A DNA stretch of 64,000 bases, taken from the NCBI GenBank assembly GCA_026989265.1, contig JALSJP010000010.1, forward strand, positions 21,416-85,415, given 5' to 3'. Source of the stretch: Micavibrio sp. GTDB taxonomy: Bacteria > Pseudomonadota > Alphaproteobacteria > Micavibrionales > Micavibrionaceae. This document shows, in pieces, positions 54,722 to 61,413 of the stretch. Below the pieces are notes generated by a model. That model was not told the DNA's origin, ran no database searches, and saw only the letters and a program-made list of their open reading frames with translations. The stretch's first letter is position 1. Each line of letters opens with the position of its first letter. The translations under genes and the position numbers were made by a program.

Positions 54722-55312
54722 TTGGCGAAAATAACAAAATACCGCAGATATTTCCTAGCCGTTGCAGCCATTTCAATGCTTGCATCTTGCGGAACTACTC
54801 TAACATTTAAGGCGGCGACATTAGGTCTTGGCGCAGCTGGGCTGGGCGTTTTCTCCCGCCCTGATGTGAATTTAAAGGAAAAAAACTATGCCGCCGCTGA
54901 TTTTATGGCAGTTAAAATGAAAGATCAGGTTAGCTTTGATGACTTTATTTTAGCCCAGCCCTTAGAAGAAGCCGATCATGCGGGGGTTTCGTCTCCTTTA
55001 GGCGCAAATATATCGGAAGGTGTCGGCATGAGGCTTTTTGACCTTGGTTATCAAGTGCTATTGCAAGAAGTCGCCGCTGCAAACGGTAATGCAAGCCTTT
55101 ACCCCAAATCTCCTAATGATCCTGATTTCATTTTAAAGGGTAGCTACAGATATGGTAAAAAACATATGGATATATTCTTGCGCTTGGTAGAAGCTAAATC
55201 AGCAAGGGTTGTTTCTAGCTTTGATTACTCACTGCCATTGTCAAAAGAAGTAAGGGATTTATCCAAAACCAAAGCGCGCATTTCCCGTGTGCCTAGCTCT
55301 AAGGCTAATTAA
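54722..55312 (+). CDS. FlgO-like outer-membrane lipoprotein
   Basis: The 196-residue protein starts at TTG with AAAGGTG upstream and has a lipobox (SMLASC, Cys23). The mature part reads NYAAADFMAVKM, then SSPLGANISEGVGMRLFDLGYQVLLQE, DFILKGSYRYGKKHMDIFLRLVEAKSARVVSSFDYSLPLS. This is the pattern of FlgO-domain proteins, which are outer-membrane flagellar or polar-organelle lipoproteins in Vibrio. No flagellar genes are near. The two lipoproteins are probably co-transcribed. Confidence 0.6.
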   Translation: MAKITKYRRYFLAVAAISMLASCGTTLTFKAATLGLGAAGLGVFSRPDVNLKEKNYAAADFMAVKMKDQVSFDDFILAQPLEEADHAGVSSPLGANISEGVGMRLFDLGYQVLLQEVAAANGNASLYPKSPNDPDFILKGSYRYGKKHMDIFLRLVEAKSARVVSSFDYSLPLSKEVRDLSKTKARISRVPSSKAN

Positions 55313-56032
55313 CTACCTTGCCATTAATACATGGAAAAAATGATAGCTGCTATCGCTTGTACATTGCACGCATCCGCTCATGGATGGCTTTAGGGAAAAT
55401 GTTGCATCGGTTGCAGTATTTGGGCTTGAGGCAAACTGAGTTCCATCATCAAATCTTTCCGAAGCCCCGCTATTTATGCATGTCGCGGAGTCTAATGGCT
55501 GGGTTGCATTATACCCGATAAGGTTATTTGCTTTTTCGCAAAAAGCTTGCGTTACATTGGGGAGGACGGCGATAAGCTCTGCTCTGCTAGAGCCAACATC
55601 GGGCAATGCCGTATTACCGTAAAACTCCCACGCACTGCCATCATTTACATCTTTGGGCGGCAACCTATATCTTGCTGCCCCGCCTATACGGTCAAATAGC
55701 TGGTCGCTTTTATCTGAGTCTGCGCCTAAATCGCCATAATCGGCGTGAGCATCAGGATGCGCGAACCTTATGTCACTCTCGCTAAAGCCGTTTTGCATTA
55801 TGAATGTGACACCTCTTTCTAACTCAGAGGCGTAGCGCTGCGTTTCTGATATACGCAATATAAGTGTTTCATTATCAATATGAGAGCTTTGCTGTGATGT
55901 TCCTTGTAGCGCAGCAGTTAGAGCGCCTATAAGGACAATCGCAAGCAGTATAATTATTAAAACATTGCCACTTTGATTGTTATTGGGATTGTTATTGGGA
56001 TTGTTATATTTATGTGATTTATTACTGTTCAT
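55313..56032 (-). CDS. Pilin-like single-pass membrane protein B
   Basis: The 239-residue paralogue of the protein at 8895-9614 has the same length. An Asn/Pro-rich N-terminal tail (NNPNNNPNNN) is followed by SGNVLIIILLAIVLIGALTAAL (about residues 21-42). The rest has cysteines in a globular domain and an end with YHFFHVLMAR. The tail is coded by a short direct repeat (ttgttattggga), and two Cys near residues 180-185 may pair. The 5' region is only 6 bases from the PBP5-type gene on the same strand. The function is unknown; the pair may be pseudopilins. Confidence 0.7.
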   Translation of the reverse strand: MNSNKSHKYNNPNNNPNNNQSGNVLIIILLAIVLIGALTAALQGTSQQSSHIDNETLILRISETQRYASELERGVTFIMQNGFSESDIRFAHPDAHADYGDLGADSDKSDQLFDRIGGAARYRLPPKDVNDGSAWEFYGNTALPDVGSSRAELIAVLPNVTQAFCEKANNLIGYNATQPLDSATCINSGASERFDDGTQFASSPNTATDATFSLKPSMSGCVQCTSDSSYHFFHVLMAR

Positions 56033-56038
56033 TTTTCT

Positions 56039-57421
56039 TTACTGGTATATTTTAGGCGCAATCGCTACGCAATCATTTAGTATTCTGCACGCATCATTTG
56101 CGCTTTTCTTAGTATATCCATGAAGGCGCGCCCTAAATATCCATCCTTGAGCGGTTTTATATGGTGCGGTTGTGCTTTTGTCGTGGCGCAAGTCTTTAGG
56201 TAGCTTATTCTTGCTCTTTATTATTGCATTATCAGAGCGCGCGCGGCTTGTAAATGCACCGACTTGTATAGTCCAATCACCTTTTGTTGTTGTGGGCGTT
56301 TTAATAGTTTTAAGCGTATGTATTTGCGTATTTTTTGAGTTGCTAGCAAGTACATATCTAGGTATTTTCTCACCCATATGAGCAGATATAGCGATAAGCC
56401 CTGTTTCAATGCGGTTTCGAACATTGATGTCATAATCACCTTGACCGATCATGCGATTAAACATTGAGCTGTCATTAGATGAGCTTAACATTTTCCATCT
56501 AGGGTATTTATTGCTTATCTTATTTTTTAATGATGCAGTTTTATATGCATATATATTAGGTTTTTTGCCTGGCACTGGAATATTATTTTTGGCAATGCGC
56601 ATATTTCCTATTCTTGCAAAGCCATTATCAAGCAATTGCGCCATGCGTGCATTTCTTGATTTGCCAGTCTTGCCGCCAAAGACAACGCCAACAAGGCGGC
56701 GGTCATTACGCACAGCAGAGGATACAAGGTTAAAGCCTGACTTGTTTATATAGCCAGTTTTAAGCCCATCCATGCCAGCATATGTATTCATCAGTTTGTT
56801 ATGGCTGGTATATGTTTTGCCCTTATATTTAAAGCTTTTTCTCGAGAAATAGTGATAGTATTTACTGTAATCAGTAACCATTATACGACCAAGCTTTGCC
56901 ATATCGCGAGCGGTGCTTATTTGTTTTGGGTGATGTAATCCAGATGCGTTCTTAAAGCGAGTTTTCCTCATGCCTAGCGCGCGCGCTTTTGTTGTCATCA
57001 TACGCGCAAAATTCTTTTCAGAGCCGCCAAGCTTTTCTGCAACGGCAACGGCTATATCATTTGCTGATTTTATAGAAAGAGCGGGAATAGCATCCCTTAC
57101 CCTTATTGTCTCACCAACATTTAAGCCTAATTTGCTTGGTATCATGCTTGCGGCATGTTTGGATATCTTGATGCGAGTATTAAGCTTTATCTCTCCACGA
57201 TCAAGCGCGTCAAAAACCATTATTAATGTCATCATTTTTGTAAGTGATGCAGGGTGCAAGCGTTTATTGGCATTTTCTTGGTGCAAAACAAGACCAGTAT
57301 CCGTGTCCATAACAAGTGCTGCATATTTATTATTCTTGCTCGCTTGGGCATTACTTGCTGTGAATGCAAGCACACAAACGCAAAGTATAAATATTTTTTT
57401 TATATAATCAGAATATAGCAA
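56039..57421 (-). CDS. D-alanyl-D-alanine carboxypeptidase (PBP5/DacC family) with C-terminal SPOR domain
   Basis: The 460-residue protein has a signal peptide (about residues 10-27) and the penicillin-binding motifs SLTK (S59, K62), SAND (about 117-120) and KTG (about 220). The last 75 residues are a SPOR domain (GDWTIQVGAFTSRARSDNAI ... ACRILNDCVAIAP) that binds denuded septal glycan. The PBP5-SPOR fusion is a known alphaproteobacterial form. The class is DacA/DacC-like; the exact peptidase cannot be separated from others. Confidence 0.92.
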   Translation of the reverse strand: MLYSDYIKKIFILCVCVLAFTASNAQASKNNKYAALVMDTDTGLVLHQENANKRLHPASLTKMMTLIMVFDALDRGEIKLNTRIKISKHAASMIPSKLGLNVGETIRVRDAIPALSIKSANDIAVAVAEKLGGSEKNFARMMTTKARALGMRKTRFKNASGLHHPKQISTARDMAKLGRIMVTDYSKYYHYFSRKSFKYKGKTYTSHNKLMNTYAGMDGLKTGYINKSGFNLVSSAVRNDRRLVGVVFGGKTGKSRNARMAQLLDNGFARIGNMRIAKNNIPVPGKKPNIYAYKTASLKNKISNKYPRWKMLSSSNDSSMFNRMIGQGDYDINVRNRIETGLIAISAHMGEKIPRYVLASNSKNTQIHTLKTIKTPTTTKGDWTIQVGAFTSRARSDNAIIKSKNKLPKDLRHDKSTTAPYKTAQGWIFRARLHGYTKKSANDACRILNDCVAIAPKIYQ

Positions 57422-57502
57422 TTTGAAATGACCCCACGAATAATAATCAATTATACTATATTTATAAAGCCATGTCTAATTATAGTCTTTAATCATCTAA
57501 TA

Positions 57503-57517
57503 TTGTGCGCCGCACAA
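57503..57517. promoter_or_regulatory. PhaR-like operator half 1 upstream of the phasin gene
   Basis: TTGTGCGCCGCACAA is an inverted repeat with TTGTGC/GCACAA arms. It lies upstream of the -35 and has the same TTGTGC core as the repeat at 57560. PhaR regulators in alphaproteobacteria bind TGC-rich dyads before phasin genes, so a PhaR site is plausible; this is by pattern only. Confidence 0.4.
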
Positions 57518-57523
57518 AAAAGC

Positions 57524-57551
57524 TTGACTAGTTGCATTTGTATGCTAATAT
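57524..57551 (+). promoter_or_regulatory. Candidate sigma-70 promoter of the phasin gene
   Basis: TTGACT (57524-57529), a 16-base spacer, and TAATAT (57546-57551). It lies between the two TTGTGC dyads. Confidence 0.6.
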
Positions 57552-57559
57552 ATTTTATA

Positions 57560-57574
57560 TTGTGCAGCGCAAAA
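57560..57574. promoter_or_regulatory. PhaR-like operator half 2, just downstream of the phasin -10 element
   Basis: TTGTGCAGCGCAAAA shares the TTGTGC-N3-GCA core with the dyad at 57503 and would cover the transcription start. A repressor bound at both would block initiation. Confidence 0.4.
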
Positions 57575-57625
57575 ACATTTGTTAATTTGCGTATGTAGTT
57601 AAAAATTATAAATGGAGAGAATATC

Positions 57626-58006
57626 ATGGGCAAAATAGAATCACCACAAATTGATAAAATAATGAAAGATACAGCCGATTTTAACACTGGCTATTCAGAG
57701 GCTTGCACGAAATCATGTTCAATATTTATGAAGGGCATGGAAGATGTTATGGGAGCTATGATGTCTTTCGCGCAAGATACTTCAAAAAAGCAAGCTGAGC
57801 TTGTTAAAGAAGTTATGAGCATAAAAAATGTTAATGAGTTTTCGGAAATTCAAAACAAGCTTTTAAAATCAGGATTTGATGATTTCGTAAGCGGCGCAAC
57901 AAGAATTTCAGAAATAAGCTCTAAAGTTTTAACTGATAGCGCAGAGCCGATGAACGCGCAAATGACGCAAGCTGTTAAAAAAGCAACAAAAGCAAAGGCA
58001 GCTTAA
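57626..58006 (+). CDS. Phasin-family protein
   Basis: Phasins coat polyhydroxyalkanoate granules. This 126-residue protein is nearly all amphipathic helix with the phasin pattern FNTGYSEACTKSCSIFMKGMEDVMGAMMSFAQDTSKKQAELVKEVMSI (about residues 20-67), followed by LLKSGFDDFVSG and ISSKVLTDSAEP, and an Ala/Lys tail. There is GGAGAG upstream of the ATG. No PHA synthase is in the window. The 41-base gap to mtnB has no visible terminator. Confidence 0.88.
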   Translation: MGKIESPQIDKIMKDTADFNTGYSEACTKSCSIFMKGMEDVMGAMMSFAQDTSKKQAELVKEVMSIKNVNEFSEIQNKLLKSGFDDFVSGATRISEISSKVLTDSAEPMNAQMTQAVKKATKAKAA

Positions 58007-58047
58007 TTTGCATTTGCTTATGCATGTGGCTTTTATTATAAAGGCAT

Positions 58048-58671
58048 ATGGTGCAAATTTACGAAAATGCAGTTAACGATATTATCATGGCGGGAAATCG
58101 CCTTGATGGACAAAATTTTGCCCCTGCGACAAGCGGTAATTACTCTATTCGCGTGGGTGATAATGAAATGGCAATTACGGTTTCTGGCGTTCATAAAGGG
58201 CAGTTAGAGCCAAGGCATATTATGCGCGCTGATCTTGATGGGAACTCTTTAGATGGGAAAACCCCATCCGCAGAAACACTGCTTCATTGCTTAATCTATA
58301 AATTATGCCCTGATATTAATGCAGTGCTACATACTCATTCTGTTGCATGTTCTGTTTTAACTAAGGTGATGGCGAATGCCCGTGAGCTAGTATTAAGCGG
58401 CTATGAAATGCTTAAAGCTTATCCCAATATAACAACTCATGATATTGTAGTTAGCTTGCCTATATTTGAAAATACACAAGACATGATAGAGCTAAGCTCC
58501 CTAGTTAATGATTATTTGAAGGAGTTTCCAAAAACTCCAGCATTTCTTATACGTTGCCATGGGGTTTATGGCTGGGGGGCGGATATGAATGAGGCTATGC
58601 GCGTTATAGAAGCCACTGAGACATTAATGTCTATTGAAGTAAATATTAAACAAATTGGAAATAAAATATGA
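58048..58671 (+). CDS. mtnB: Methylthioribulose-1-phosphate dehydratase
   Basis: MtnB is a class II aldolase-fold, zinc-dependent enzyme of methionine salvage, which recycles methylthioadenosine from polyamine and SAM metabolism. The 207-residue protein shows PATSGNYSIRVGDNEMAITVSGVHKG, the zinc histidines in LHTHSVACSV, and IRCHGVYGWG. It overlaps mtnD by four bases. Confidence 0.92.
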   Translation: MVQIYENAVNDIIMAGNRLDGQNFAPATSGNYSIRVGDNEMAITVSGVHKGQLEPRHIMRADLDGNSLDGKTPSAETLLHCLIYKLCPDINAVLHTHSVACSVLTKVMANARELVLSGYEMLKAYPNITTHDIVVSLPIFENTQDMIELSSLVNDYLKEFPKTPAFLIRCHGVYGWGADMNEAMRVIEATETLMSIEVNIKQIGNKI

Positions 58672-59219
58672 GCGATTTAGTAATTTACAACGACTCTAAC
58701 CCCAATAATATAATTTATAATACGCAAGATAGCGCAGAGATTGCAGTTAAACTTAATGAAATCGGCGTTAGTTATGAGCATTGGGGAGTGCAGCAATTAT
58801 CAAGCACTATGAGCGATGATGATATCTTAAAATCCTATAGCAATGACATTACCCGCCTGAAAAATGACGGCGGCTATCGCTCTGTTGATATAGTCCGCTT
58901 ATCACCTGATAATGCACAAAAATGTGAGCTACGCAAAAAATTCTTAAGCGAACATACCCATAGCGAAGATGAGGTGCGCTTTTTTGTCGAAGGCTCTGGC
59001 ATGTTCTATCTACATGTTAAGGGCAATGTATATATGATACTATGTGAGGCTGGGGATTTAATTAGCGTTCCCGCAAATGCCCCTCATTGGTTTGACATGG
59101 GCGCACAGCCAAGCTTTACTTGCATTCGCTTATTCACTTCCGCTGATGGCTGGGCAGCGAATTATACGGGCAATAATATCGCGGATAACTTCCCTAAATT
59201 TGATAAGAAAGTAGCATGA
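58668..59219 (+). CDS. mtnD: Acireductone dioxygenase
   Basis: MtnD is a metal-dependent cupin (Fe or Ni) that opens the acireductone to give the methionine precursor. The 183-residue protein has the EHTHSEDEVRFFVEGSG motif (H-x-H-x4-E metal ligands) and the fourth ligand in APHWFD. Overlaps mtnB at its start and mtnC at its end by four bases each. Confidence 0.95.
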   Translation: MSDLVIYNDSNPNNIIYNTQDSAEIAVKLNEIGVSYEHWGVQQLSSTMSDDDILKSYSNDITRLKNDGGYRSVDIVRLSPDNAQKCELRKKFLSEHTHSEDEVRFFVEGSGMFYLHVKGNVYMILCEAGDLISVPANAPHWFDMGAQPSFTCIRLFTSADGWAANYTGNNIADNFPKFDKKVA

Positions 59220-59917
59220 TTATGAATCAAGAAATTAAAGCAATAGTTACTGATATTGAGGGAACGACTACCTCACTTTCCTTTGTTAAGGAAAAATTAT
59301 TCCCCTATGCTTATAAAAATATCCCTGATTATGTTTGGGATAATGAGAGCGAGATTGCTGCGCTTTTAGATGATGTTAGAAAAGAAGAGCAAAACCATGA
59401 TTTAAGCCTTGAAGAAGTTATCGAGGTTTTGCTGCGCTATATTGATGATGATAAAAAAGTAACCCCGCTTAAAACTTTGCAAGGCATGATCTGGAAACAG
59501 GGCTATGAAACAGGCGAGCTTGTCGGTCATATTTATGATGATGCGCTTGAAGGCTTGCGCCGCTGGAAGGATCAAGAGGTTAAGCTCTATGTTTACTCCT
59601 CTGGCTCTGTGCCTGCGCAAAAATTGCTATTTGGTCATACTAAATCAGGTGATTTAAATCCGCTTTTCTCTGGGTATTTTGATACATCTACGGGCGGGAA
59701 AAAGGATTCTGGTTCCTATGAAATAATAGCCAAGGAAATAGGGGTTCCATCAAGTGAAATACTTTTCCTATCTGATAGCCTAGATGAAATTAATGCCGCT
59801 GCCGCCGCTGGTATGAATGTAATTATTTTAGACCGTGAGCAAGCTTTGATAGGCGCATTAGGTCATGACGTAGTGCATGATTTTGACGGCATTTTAAAAG
59901 AAACTATAGATGCATGA
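59216..59917 (+). CDS. mtnC: Enolase-phosphatase E1
   Basis: MtnC is a HAD-family enzyme that both enolises and dephosphorylates the diketo intermediate. The 233-residue protein has the nucleophile motif TDIEGTTTSLSFVK, the second HAD element YVYSSGS and the SDSLDEINAA motif. A second in-frame ATG lies two codons inside the first. It overlaps the mtnA start by four bases. Confidence 0.95.
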   Translation: MIMNQEIKAIVTDIEGTTTSLSFVKEKLFPYAYKNIPDYVWDNESEIAALLDDVRKEEQNHDLSLEEVIEVLLRYIDDDKKVTPLKTLQGMIWKQGYETGELVGHIYDDALEGLRRWKDQEVKLYVYSSGSVPAQKLLFGHTKSGDLNPLFSGYFDTSTGGKKDSGSYEIIAKEIGVPSSEILFLSDSLDEINAAAAAGMNVIILDREQALIGALGHDVVHDFDGILKETIDA

Positions 59918-60993
59918 AAATAGAAGGCGTTCATTATCGCTCTATCGAATTAAACTCCGATGGCTGGTCAGTGCGGATATTCGACCAGCGTAAATTACCT
60001 TGGGAACTTGTTCATGTGCATTTAACCGAAGCAAGGCAAGCTGCTCGCGCTATATCTGAGATGTGGACACGCGGTGCGCCATTATTGGCGGCTGTTGGAG
60101 CGTATGGGCTTTGCTTGGCTTTGCGCGATGATGCTTCAGATGAAAATCTTGAGCATGCTTATGATATTTTGCTTGCAACGCGCCCAACGGCAATAAATTT
60201 GCGATGGGCTTTGGATGAGGTGGCAAGTGCAGCTAAGCAATTCCAAGGCGATGCGCGAGTTAAGGCTGCATATAAAAGAGCAGGAGAGATATGCGATGAA
60301 GATGTAGAGATTAACCGCAATATCGGTCTTAATGGCTTGCCTTTGCTGCGCAAAATGTCAAAAGATAAAGGCGGAGCTACGCTTAATATCTTAACTCATT
60401 GCAATGCTGGGTGGCTGGCAACTGTTGATTACGGCACTATTACCGCGCCTATCTATATGGCGCATGACGCTGGCATTGATATACATGTGTGGGTGGATGA
60501 AACCCGCCCGCGTAATCAAGGCGCATTGCTTACCGCTTATGAGTTACAGCAGCATGGCGTGCCTCACAGCGTAATATCAGATAATGCAGGCGGGCATTTA
60601 ATGCAAAATGGCAAGGTAGATTTATGCTTGCTTGGAACTGATCGCGTTACGCGTAACGGTGATGTATGCAATAAAATCGGAACATATTTAAAGGCATTGG
60701 CGGCTCATGATAATAATGTGCCATTTTATATTGCGCTGCCTTATCCCACTATTGATTACTCCATGGAAAGCGGGGATTTAATCCCAATTGAAAACCGCGA
60801 TGGGCGGGAGGTAACTCATATGGTTGGGCGATGTGAAAAGGGCAAGCTTCAAGAATTTCAAATAACTTTATCAAGCGCTAGCAACCCTGCTTTTGACGTT
60901 ACGCCTGCAAGGCTTATAACAGGATATATCACCGAACGCGGTATAATTGAGAAAGTGTGTGATAATCAAGAATTCATGAAAATGGCAAAATAA
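59914..60993 (+). CDS. mtnA: Methylthioribose-1-phosphate isomerase
   Basis: MtnA isomerises methylthioribose 1-phosphate. The 359-residue protein belongs to the eIF2B-alpha-like family and keeps the catalytic Cys in LTHCNAGWLATVDYGT and the Asp in LLGTDRVTRNGDV. It also has the N-terminal WTRGAPLLAAVGA segment. It closes an mtnB-D-C-A run. No mtnN, mtnP or mtnK is in the window, so the step to methylthioribose 1-phosphate is encoded elsewhere. Confidence 0.96.
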   Translation: MKIEGVHYRSIELNSDGWSVRIFDQRKLPWELVHVHLTEARQAARAISEMWTRGAPLLAAVGAYGLCLALRDDASDENLEHAYDILLATRPTAINLRWALDEVASAAKQFQGDARVKAAYKRAGEICDEDVEINRNIGLNGLPLLRKMSKDKGGATLNILTHCNAGWLATVDYGTITAPIYMAHDAGIDIHVWVDETRPRNQGALLTAYELQQHGVPHSVISDNAGGHLMQNGKVDLCLLGTDRVTRNGDVCNKIGTYLKALAAHDNNVPFYIALPYPTIDYSMESGDLIPIENRDGREVTHMVGRCEKGKLQEFQITLSSASNPAFDVTPARLITGYITERGIIEKVCDNQEFMKMAK

Positions 60994-61022
60994 ATATTTT
61001 TTCACTTTTTGTAAAAAAACCC

Positions 61023-61052
61023 TTGATTTATTATACAAGAAAATACTATAAA
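61023..61052 (+). promoter_or_regulatory. Candidate promoter of the tRNA gene
   Basis: TTGATT at 61023-61028 and TATAAA at 61047-61052 (18-base spacer) lie about 30 bases before the tRNA start. The pair is weak to moderate by consensus. Confidence 0.4.
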
Positions 61053-61083
61053 GCCCCCACGCCTTTGTATGGCTAAACATTTT

Positions 61084-61159
61084 GTCCCGTTCGTCTAGAG
61101 GCCTAGGACACCGCCCTTTCACGGCGGCAACACGGGTTCGAATCCCGTACGGGATACCA
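61084..61159 (+). tRNA. tRNA-Glu (anticodon TTC)
   Basis: A full cloverleaf can be folded. The acceptor GTCCCGT pairs with ACGGGAT, the anticodon stem CCGCC/GGCGG closes a loop with TTC (glutamate), and the T arm ACGGG-TTCGAAT-CCCGT is perfect. The CCA end is encoded. It lies after mtnA and before convergent topA. Confidence 0.96.
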
Positions 61160-61413
61160 ATGCTTAGTTTTTTACCATCCAATACACTCCAAGAACACTA
61201 GATAAACCAACGGTTTTGAGCTATTATGCGCTTAAAGCTGTCCTATAGCGTCTCTTCCACGGTCTCCATATAGAGAACATGTTTTAACAAAGCTTCGGCA
61301 TAATATAAAGACAGCGGCCGTTTTTACCGCTGGATACACCATTAGACCATCTGTTTTTGTGCAATTATTAATTGGAAATAGCTATGCAATGCCTGATGGA
61401 ACTAACATTAGAA
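61160..61413. other. Intergenic stretch between tRNA-Glu and topA
   Basis: These 254 bases hold no convincing gene or clear terminator. A stretch near 61300-61350 has short complementary arms on the minus strand but does not fold into a tRNA. Otherwise I see nothing of note. Confidence 0.4.

Noticed and set aside
61300..61350. Minus-strand stretch resembling part of a tRNA (possible pseudo-tRNA)
   Set aside because: A short stem of five pairs can be drawn, but D-arm pairing fails and there is no T-arm or acceptor stem.
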